Shown here: positions 8,458 through 14,073 of the stretch, one piece after another
How positions within the stretch are numbered: the first letter of the stretch is position 1
How the letters are laid out: every line of letters starts with the position of its first letter
DNA from: Streptomyces violaceoruber
GTDB taxonomy: Bacteria; Actinomycetota; Actinomycetes; Streptomycetales; Streptomycetaceae
Assembly (NCBI RefSeq): GCF_033406955.1
Contig: NZ_CP137734.1
Span: forward strand, 3,472,001-3,536,000
DNA length: 64,000 nt
Direction: 5' to 3'
Position numbers and translations under genes: made by a program
The notes under the pieces: model-generated
Told to the model about the DNA's origin: nothing
Database searches by the model: none
What the model saw: the letters and a program-made list of their open reading frames with translations, nothing else

Positions 8458-9093
8458 TCAGCGCGGGTGTCGCCGGACGACCCCGGCGAGCACCGTGTCG
8501 ACCAGCTTGCCGACGGCCGCCGCGGCCGGCGGGTGGCCCGGGTCGCGGTCCGCGAACAGGAGATGACCTCCGCCGACGAGGGAGAGCGTGAGCGAGTCGA
8601 TGTCGGCGTCGACCGAGATGCGGCCCCTCGCGCGCTCCTCCGACAGATAGGCGGAGACCGCGGCCGCGACCTGGGCGAGGATCGCGATGCCGCCACCGGG
8701 CACGGTCTGCCGCAGCCGTGCGCGCAGCTCGTCCCGGAAGGTGATGAGCGGAATGATCGCCACGGGGACCGGCCCGAACAGGGCGGTCAGCGCGCCGGTG
8801 AGGTTGTCCGCCACGGTGCCGGAGCCCACGGCCTCCCGCAGCGTCAGCGCCTGCGCGTCGAGTTGCGCGGCCCGGTCGAGCACGAGTGCGACGAGGAAGG
8901 CGTCGAAGTCCGCGAAGTGCCGGTGCAGGACGCCTTTGGCGCAGCCCGCCTCGTCCGTGACGGCCCGGCTGGTCAGCCCGTTCGGGCCGTCCCGCAGAAG
9001 CACGCGCTCGGCGGCGTCGAACAACTGCCGCCTCGCGTCGCGAAGATGCACTCCGGTCGGCACTGGCGGATCCCCTCTCGCGTGCTCGCTCAT
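8458..9093 (-). CDS. TetR-family transcriptional regulator
   Basis: A 211-aa regulator with an N-terminal TetR HTH (about residues 18-64: LTSRAVTDEAGCAKGVLHRH) and a helical ligand-binding domain, unrelated in its C-terminal part to the TetR protein next door. It is divergent from a methyltransferase gene, with only 34 bp between the two starts. That gap holds the palindrome GTGGGCG-TG-CGCCCAC, so it probably represses both itself and the methyltransferase. The ligand is unknown. Confidence 0.92.
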   Translation of the reverse strand: MSEHARGDPPVPTGVHLRDARRQLFDAAERVLLRDGPNGLTSRAVTDEAGCAKGVLHRHFADFDAFLVALVLDRAAQLDAQALTLREAVGSGTVADNLTGALTALFGPVPVAIIPLITFRDELRARLRQTVPGGGIAILAQVAAAVSAYLSEERARGRISVDADIDSLTLSLVGGGHLLFADRDPGHPPAAAAVGKLVDTVLAGVVRRHPR

Positions 9094-9099
9094 TGGCTT

Positions 9100-9115
9100 G
9101 TGGGCGTGCGCCCAC
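9100..9115. promoter_or_regulatory. Putative operator between TetR and methyltransferase genes
   Basis: A perfect inverted repeat with 7-bp arms (GTGGGCG / CGCCCAC) and a 2-bp centre lies in the 34-bp divergent gap. Its compact placement would cover both transcription starts. Confidence 0.72.
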
Positions 9116-9127
9116 TAAAGTGAACGC

Positions 9128-9952
9128 ATGCCCACTCTATCTTCTCCGGAGCCCCCGGAGCAGCCACCGTCGCATCAGGCCCGGGAGACGGCCGAGTCCT
9201 TCGGTGCCGACGCGCAGCGCTACGACCGGGCCCGGCCGCCCTACCCCGACGCCCTCGTGACGCGAGTCGTCGCGGGGAGCCCGGGGACCGACGTCCTCGA
9301 CGTCGGGTGCGGCACGGGCATCGCGGCCCGTCAGTTCCGGGCCGCCGGCTGCGCCGTACTCGGGGTCGAGCCGGACGCGCGGATGGCCGCCTTCGCCCGG
9401 GACCGCGGGCTGCCGGTCGAGGTGGCGGCCTTCGAGGCCTGGGACCCCGCCGGCCGGGCCTTCGACGCGGTGATCGCCGCCCAGTCGTGGCACTGGGTGG
9501 ACCCGGCCGCCGGCGCCGTGAAGGCGGCCCAGGTGCTGCGTCCGGACGGGCGTCTGGCGATCTTCGGCCATGTGTACGAGCCGCCGGCCGAGGTGGCCGA
9601 GCCGTTCGCGGCCGCCTACCGTCGGGCGGCACCCGAATCGCCGTTCAGCGATCAGCCGGCGCGACGTCCGCTGGAGATGTACCTGGCGGGGTACGCGCAG
9701 ATCGCCGACCGGATCCGCGCGTCCGGACGGTTCCACGAGCCGGAGCAGTGGCGGTTCGACTGGGAGCGGTCGTACACGCGCGACGAGTGGCTGGAGCTGC
9801 TCCCCACCACCGGCGGCCTCACCCGGCTCCGCCCCGGCCAACTGGCCGGAATACTGGACGCGGTCGGCCGCGCCGTCGACGCGCTGGGCGGCCGCTTCAC
9901 GATGCGGTACACGACGCTGGCGACCACGGCGGTACGTGCCGACACCCGCTGA
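9128..9952 (+). CDS. Class I SAM-dependent methyltransferase
   Basis: A 274-aa Rossmann-fold methyltransferase (methyltransf_11/25 type). Motif I is VLDVGCGTGIAARQ near residue 57, the acidic end of strand 2 is VLGVEPDARM, and a post-motif AQSWHWVDP is typical of a subgroup that includes UbiE-like and trans-aconitate methyltransferase-like enzymes. No substrate can be assigned. It is divergent from a TetR gene and shares its operator; a resistance or detoxification role is plausible but unproven. It converges with the MaoC pair. Confidence 0.9.
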   Translation: MPTLSSPEPPEQPPSHQARETAESFGADAQRYDRARPPYPDALVTRVVAGSPGTDVLDVGCGTGIAARQFRAAGCAVLGVEPDARMAAFARDRGLPVEVAAFEAWDPAGRAFDAVIAAQSWHWVDPAAGAVKAAQVLRPDGRLAIFGHVYEPPAEVAEPFAAAYRRAAPESPFSDQPARRPLEMYLAGYAQIADRIRASGRFHEPEQWRFDWERSYTRDEWLELLPTTGGLTRLRPGQLAGILDAVGRAVDALGGRFTMRYTTLATTAVRADTR

Positions 9953-9958
9953 CCGGCT

Positions 9959-10029
9959 CCCCCTGGCCTGGCGTGACGTGGGCCGGCCTGGCGTGGGCTG
10001 GCCTGGTGTGGCGTGGGCCGGCCAGGGGG
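9959..10029. repeat. Inverted repeat with internal GGCCTGGCGTGGG repeats between convergent genes
   Basis: The 10-bp arms CCCCCTGGCC and GGCCAGGGGG enclose several copies of a GGCCTGGCGTGGGC-like unit. It lies at the convergence of the methyltransferase and the MaoC operon and could act as a bidirectional terminator, though there is no U-tract. Confidence 0.5.
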
Positions 10030-10056
10030 TCGGTGGTGGGGTCGGGCGGCTGCCCG

Positions 10057-10494
10057 TCAGCCCAGTCGTACGACCGCGCGGGACATGCCGAGGACCTTCT
10101 GGCCGGCGCTGGTGGCCGTCAGGTCGACGCGGACGGTGTTGTCGTCGAGCTTGGCCGCCACCTTGCCGCTGACCTCGATCACGGCACCCCGGTCGTCGTT
10201 CGGGACGACGACGGGCCTGGTGAAGCGGACGCCGTACTCCACGACCGCGCCCGGATCGCCGGTCCAGTCGGTGACCACGCGGATCGCCTCGGCCATGGTG
10301 AACATGCCGTGCGCGATGACGTCGGGCAGGCCCACCTCCTTGGCGAACCTCTCGTTCCAGTGGATCGGGTTGAAGTCGCCGGAGGCGCCCGCGTACCGCA
10401 CGAGCGTGGCGCGGTCCACGGGGAAGCTCTGCGCGGGCAGTTCGGTGCCGACCTCGACGTCGCTGTATGCGATCTTCGACTGCATCGCGCTCAC
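10057..10494 (-). CDS. MaoC-like (R)-hydratase/dehydratase, HadB-type subunit
   Basis: A 145-aa single hot-dog protein. The catalytic hydratase motif is intact (ASGDFNPIHWNERFAKEV, with Asp and His, and PDVIAHGMFTMA). It is expected to act on 3-hydroxyacyl thioesters and to pair with the adjacent HadA-like subunit, which lacks the catalytic His. The start codon overlaps the upstream stop by 4 nt (ATGA), pointing to coupled translation of a heterodimer. A second ATG at codon 4 is an alternative start. In mycobacteria the homologous hadB lies in the same rpmG-hadA-hadB order and serves FAS-II; the Streptomyces role is less clear. Confidence 0.88.
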   Translation of the reverse strand: MSAMQSKIAYSDVEVGTELPAQSFPVDRATLVRYAGASGDFNPIHWNERFAKEVGLPDVIAHGMFTMAEAIRVVTDWTGDPGAVVEYGVRFTRPVVVPNDDRGAVIEVSGKVAAKLDDNTVRVDLTATSAGQKVLGMSRAVVRLG

Positions 10495-10943
10495 GCCTCC
10501 TCGGCCGCGCGGGCCACGAGCTTGGTCCAGGCGGTCACGACGTGCTCGCCGGCCTCGTCGTGGACCTCGCCACGGATGTCCAGGATGTCGTTGCCGGCCA
10601 TCGACTTGATCGCCTCGATGGTCGAGGTGACCGTGAGCCGGTCACCGGCCCGGACCGGGCGGGCGTAGGAGAACTTCTGGTCGCCGTGCACCACGCGGCT
10701 GTAGTCCAGCCCGAGCTGCGGGTCCTCGATGACCTGACCGGCCGCCTTGAACGTGATCGAGAACACGAAGGTCGGCGGGGCGATCACATCCGGATGACCG
10801 AGCGCCTTCGCGGCCTCCGCGTCGGTGTACGCCGGGTTGGCGTCCCCCACCGCCTCCGCGAACTCGCGGATCTTCTCCCGGCCCACCTCGTAGGGCGCGG
10901 TGGGCGGATAGCTCCGCCCCACGAACGACTGGTCGAGCGCCAT
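10491..10943 (-). CDS. HadA-like MaoC-fold protein (UPF0336 family)
   Basis: A 150-aa hot-dog-fold subunit: SFVGRSYPPTAPYEVGREKI at the N-terminus, VGDANPAYTDAEAA, then HPDVIAPPTFVFSI. The position of the catalytic histidine in HadB-type proteins is occupied by Tyr-Thr-Asp, so this is the substrate-binding, non-catalytic partner. It is the first gene of a two-gene operon with the HadB-like protein, separated from rpmG by a hairpin. The upstream AGGAGG-like sequence (complement of CCTCCTG at about 10952) supports the ATG at 10943. Confidence 0.88.
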   Translation of the reverse strand: MALDQSFVGRSYPPTAPYEVGREKIREFAEAVGDANPAYTDAEAAKALGHPDVIAPPTFVFSITFKAAGQVIEDPQLGLDYSRVVHGDQKFSYARPVRAGDRLTVTSTIEAIKSMAGNDILDIRGEVHDEAGEHVVTAWTKLVARAAEEA

Positions 10944-10987
10944 GGGCTCGCAACCTCCTGCTGCTGCTCGTCATGCCTGGGACAACG

Positions 10988-11026
10988 ACACGAGGCCGCC
11001 CCCAAACCTCGGGGACGGCCTCGTGT
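10988..11026 (-). terminator. Hairpin between rpmG and hadA-like gene
   Basis: A long stem (ACACGAGGCCG... / ...CGGCCTCGTGT, with one mismatch deeper in) lies 12 nt after the rpmG stop. It probably ends or attenuates the rpmG transcript. No long U-tract is seen. Confidence 0.65.
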
Positions 11027-11038
11027 ACGAGCCTGTTT

Positions 11039-11203
11039 CTATCGCGTTTCGCGGTGCGCGGTGTGCGCGTTGCAACGCGGGCAGTGCTTCTTCATCTCCA
11101 GTCGGTCCGGGTTGTTACGCCGGTTCTTCTTGGTGATGTAGTTCCGCTCCTTGCACTCCACGCAGGCCAGCGTGATCTTCGGGCGGACGTCGGTGGCAGC
11201 CAC
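11039..11203 (-). CDS. rpmG: 50S ribosomal protein L33
   Basis: A 54-aa ribosomal protein: after [20 protein letters not shown] comes [20 protein letters not shown] and the CPRC pair. Two CxxC pairs (CVEC and CPRC) mark the zinc-binding C+ form. It is too short for the usual length filter but has a clear GTG start at 11203 with AAGGAG 9 nt upstream. It lies directly after tRNA-Met and tRNA-Thr on the same strand, as in Mycobacterium. Streptomyces typically hold additional zinc-free L33 copies elsewhere under Zur control, so zinc status may affect which L33 is used. Confidence 0.96.
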   Translation of the reverse strand: MAATDVRPKITLACVECKERNYITKKNRRNNPDRLEMKKHCPRCNAHTAHRETR

Positions 11204-11295
11204 GTGAGTGCACTCCTTGACGAACGGATTGATGGTATTAACGCAAGAAAGAGTAGCCGATTGAAGGACCGACCCCGCAATCGGCTACTGAGAGT

Positions 11296-11368
11296 AGCGG
11301 TGACCGGACTTGAACCGGTGACACAGCGATTATGAGCCGCTTGCTCTACCGACTGAGCTACACCGCTG
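11296..11368 (-). tRNA. tRNA-Met (CAT anticodon)
   Basis: A 73-nt cloverleaf with acceptor arms AGCGGTG / CACCGCT, D arm GCTCAGTCGGTAGAGC, anticodon loop CTCATAA (CAT) and T arm CCGGTTCAAGTCCGG. The paired first acceptor base and lack of initiator features suggest the elongator tRNA. CCA is not encoded. Confidence 0.95.
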
Positions 11369-11413
11369 CGATGCGATCGGGCCCCGCCTTGCGACGGGAA
11401 CTTCTCACACCAG

Positions 11414-11486
11414 AGCCCCAAAACGGAATCGAACCGTTGACCTTCTCCTTACCATGGAGACGCTCTGCCGACTGAGCTATTGGGGC
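11414..11486 (-). tRNA. tRNA-Thr (GGT anticodon)
   Basis: A 73-nt cloverleaf with acceptor arms GCCCCAA / TTGGGGC, anticodon stem TCTCC/GGAGA, loop ATGGTAA (GGT) and T arm with GGTTCGATTCC. It is followed 45 bp downstream by tRNA-Met and then rpmG on the same strand, probably one transcript. Confidence 0.96.
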
Positions 11487-11711
11487 GAGCGATGAAGACA
11501 TTACACGGTCGCCCGCCGTTCGCCCAAATCCGTTTCGCCGACCCTGCCCCGTCCCGTCCCGACCGCACAGCGGGGCGGCCCGACCGCGCCGGACGGCACC
11601 GGTACGACTATTGCGCTCCTCCGCGCCACGGGCTGATCACCGTCCTAGGCTCGACTCACTCTGCGTGATCTTGCGTCCCCCACTGCGCAGTCCCGAGCCC
11701 AGAGGAGCGCG

Positions 11712-13016
11712 ATGCCCGACAGCCAGCCGCAGCCGCCCCACTCGCCCTCCCCCTCGGACCCCGCCGACCGCGGCTCGCTCCTGCTCTGCGGGGCGCGGCT
11801 CACCGACGGCCGGAGCGTGGACGTACGGCTCCACGGCGGACGCATCGAGGCGGTCGGCACGGCCGGCAGCCTGTCCCCGGGCCGGGCGTCCGGTCCCGGC
11901 GGCCACCTGGACCTGGGCGGCTACCTGCTTCTGCCCGCCCCGGCCGATCCCCACGTCCACGCCGACACGGCGCTCACGGCCGACGTCCACGGCCCCGTCT
12001 CCTACGCCCCCGAGGACGTCCAGCGCCGGGCCACCGAGGCCGCCCTGCTCCAGTTGGCCCACGGCGCCACCGCGCTGCGGGCACACGTGCGGGTGGGCGA
12101 CGTCGCGGGCCTGGGTGCGCTGACCGCCGTACTGCGGACCCGGCGCTCCCTGCGCGGCCTCGCCGAACTGAGCGCGGTGGCGATGCCGAGGGTGCTGACC
12201 GGGGTGGCCGGTGCCGACGGGCTGGCGATGCTGCGGGACGCGGTCAAGATGGGCGCGGACGTGGTGGGCGGGTGTCCGGACCTGGACCCCGATCCGGCGG
12301 GGTACGTGGAGACGGTCCTGGAGGTCGCCGCCGAGCACGGCTGCCCGGTCGACCTGCACACCGACGCCGCCGACCCGGCGCGGCTGGCCCGGCTGGCGGC
12401 CACGGCGGGCGGGTTGCGCCCGGGGGTCGCCATCGGCCCCTGCGACGGCCTGGGCCGGCTGCCCGCCGAGGCGGCCTCCCGGGCCGCGGACCAGCTCGCG
12501 GCGGCCGGTGTGACCGTGGTCTGCCTGCCGCAGGGCGCCTGCGGGACGGTGGACCATCCCGACGGCACGGCACCGGTACGGCTGCTGCGGGCGGCCGGGG
12601 TGCGGCTCGCCGCCGGGAGCGGCGCGCTGCGGGACGTGTCCAACCCGGTCGGGCGCGGCGACCCCCTGGAGGCGGCGTACCTGCTGGCCTCACGGCACGG
12701 GCTGCGCCCCGAGGAGGCGTACGACGCGGTGAGCGCGGCGGCACGGTCGGCCCTCGGCCTGCCGGAGGTGCGGGTGGAGGCGGGCTTCCCGGCCGAACTG
12801 GTCGCCGTACGGGGGGACCGGCTGGCGGGTGCGCTGTCACTGGCGTACAGCCGGATCGTCGTGCACCGGGGGCGCGTGGTGGCGCGGACCAGCGCGGTGC
12901 GGGAGTACGGCGATTCGACCACCGCGTCCGACCTGGGGCTGCCGCGGCAGGGGGGTGCGGGGCGGGGACGGCGTGACGGGCGTGGCGGACCTGACCGGCG
13001 TGGGGACCCGGGCTGA
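11712..13016 (+). CDS. Amidohydrolase-superfamily protein with incomplete metal site
   Basis: A 434-aa protein with the cytosine-deaminase-like layout. A small beta-sandwich at both termini (LLLCGARLTDGRSVDV... and AELVAVRGDRLAGALS) surrounds a TIM barrel. The first metal motif is intact (DPHVHAD, H81 and H83) and a third histidine is in DLHTD (H216). The position expected to carry the next histidine reads GVAIGPCDGLG, and the segment expected to carry the catalytic Asp reads AAGSGALRDVSNPVGRGD, without an Asp at the usual place. It may therefore be catalytically impaired or use a different metal set. Upstream is a 225-bp gap after tRNA-Thr. The substrate is unknown. Confidence 0.8.
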   Translation: MPDSQPQPPHSPSPSDPADRGSLLLCGARLTDGRSVDVRLHGGRIEAVGTAGSLSPGRASGPGGHLDLGGYLLLPAPADPHVHADTALTADVHGPVSYAPEDVQRRATEAALLQLAHGATALRAHVRVGDVAGLGALTAVLRTRRSLRGLAELSAVAMPRVLTGVAGADGLAMLRDAVKMGADVVGGCPDLDPDPAGYVETVLEVAAEHGCPVDLHTDAADPARLARLAATAGGLRPGVAIGPCDGLGRLPAEAASRAADQLAAAGVTVVCLPQGACGTVDHPDGTAPVRLLRAAGVRLAAGSGALRDVSNPVGRGDPLEAAYLLASRHGLRPEEAYDAVSAAARSALGLPEVRVEAGFPAELVAVRGDRLAGALSLAYSRIVVHRGRVVARTSAVREYGDSTTASDLGLPRQGGAGRGRRDGRGGPDRRGDPG

Positions 13017-13120
13017 GGACGGCCGGGGCCGAGGATGGCCGGGCGGAGGGCGGACGACCCGGCGCCGGGGCGACCGAAGCCGTGCGGCGCGGGCGGTCGT
13101 CGGGGCGTACGGTCGGAGAC

Positions 13121-13777
13121 ATGCGCATTGTCATCGCTGGTGGTCATGGTCAGATCGCGTTGCGGCTGGAGCGGTTGCTCGCCGCGCGCGGTGACGAGGT
13201 GGCGGGCATCGTCCGCAAGGCCGAACAGGCCGACGATCTGCGGGCGGCGGGCGCCGAACCGGTCGTGCTGGACCTGGAGTCGGCCTCGGTCGAGGAGGTG
13301 GCGGAGCGGCTGCGGGGCGCGGACGCGGCGGTCTTCGCGGCGGGGGCGGGGCCCGGCAGCGGGGTGGCCCGCAAGGACACGGTGGACAAGGCGGCGGCGG
13401 TCCTCTTCGCGGGCGCGGCGGTCCGGGCGGGCGTCCGGCGCTTCCTGATCGTGTCGTCCATGGGTGCCGACCCGGGGCACCAGGGGGACGAGATCTTCGA
13501 CGTCTACCTGCGCGCCAAGGGCGAGGCCGACGCGTACGTCAGCTCGCTGGACGCCCTGGACTGGACGATCCTGCGCCCCGGCGCCCTGACGGACGACGCG
13601 GGTACGGGCCTGGTGCGTTTGGAGGCGCACACCGGCCGCGGCCCCGTTCCGCGCGACGACGTCGCCGCGGTCCTGGCCGAACTGGTCGACACCCCGGCCA
13701 CGAACGGCCTGACCCTGGAGCTGATCAGCGGCTCGGCGCCCGTGTCGGTGGCGGTGAAGTCGGTGGCGGGGAACTGA
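13121..13777 (+). CDS. Atypical SDR, NAD(P)H-binding (YwnB/HSCARG-like)
   Basis: A 218-aa Rossmann protein with the dinucleotide motif IVIAGGHGQIALRLERLL at the N-terminus. It also has the segment VRRFLIVSSMGADPG and the active-site-like region KGEADAYVSSLDALDWTILRPGAL. There is no classic YxxxK dyad, which points to an atypical SDR that may sense NADPH or act as a flavin or quinone reductase. The ATG at 13121 was chosen over the longer frame at 13082 because it places the GxxGxxG-like motif at residue 7, normal for the family. Confidence 0.85.
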   Translation: MRIVIAGGHGQIALRLERLLAARGDEVAGIVRKAEQADDLRAAGAEPVVLDLESASVEEVAERLRGADAAVFAAGAGPGSGVARKDTVDKAAAVLFAGAAVRAGVRRFLIVSSMGADPGHQGDEIFDVYLRAKGEADAYVSSLDALDWTILRPGALTDDAGTGLVRLEAHTGRGPVPRDDVAAVLAELVDTPATNGLTLELISGSAPVSVAVKSVAGN

Positions 13778-13783
13778 GGGCCG

Positions 13784-14005
13784 CTAGAAGAGGGGCAGCT
13801 GTCCGGGGAAGTCGGCGACGACGTACCCGTCCAAGGACGGCTGCGCCGCACCGAGTTGCGCCGACCGACGCGAGCCCGGACAGGACACCAGCTCACCGCT
13901 CCCCCGCGCACCGGGGGGATCGTGGCGCGCGTACCGCCCCGCGACGACGGCGATCTCGCGACGGCACTCTGGGCAGGTTCTGCGACGGGAGGACGAGGCG
14001 GCCAT
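13784..14005 (-). CDS. Small Cys-containing protein, possible zinc-ribbon remnant
   Basis: A 73-aa basic protein starting at the ATG at 14005 (MAASSSRRRTCPECRREIAV). One CxxC pair (CPEC) near residue 11 and a single later Cys (LVSCPGS) could form half a zinc knuckle. The C-terminus ends in VADFPGQLPLF. It converges with the NAD(P)-binding gene, separated by 6 bp, and lies 68 bp downstream of the TIR-NB-ARC stop on the same strand. I do not recognise a function. Codon use looks like the surrounding genome. Confidence 0.6.
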   Translation of the reverse strand: MAASSSRRRTCPECRREIAVVAGRYARHDPPGARGSGELVSCPGSRRSAQLGAAQPSLDGYVVADFPGQLPLF

Positions 14006-14073
14006 GCCACCAGTCTGCCCCGCCGGACCGACATCGTGAGCCGCGCTCACGGCGCTTGATAAACGGTGCTTCC

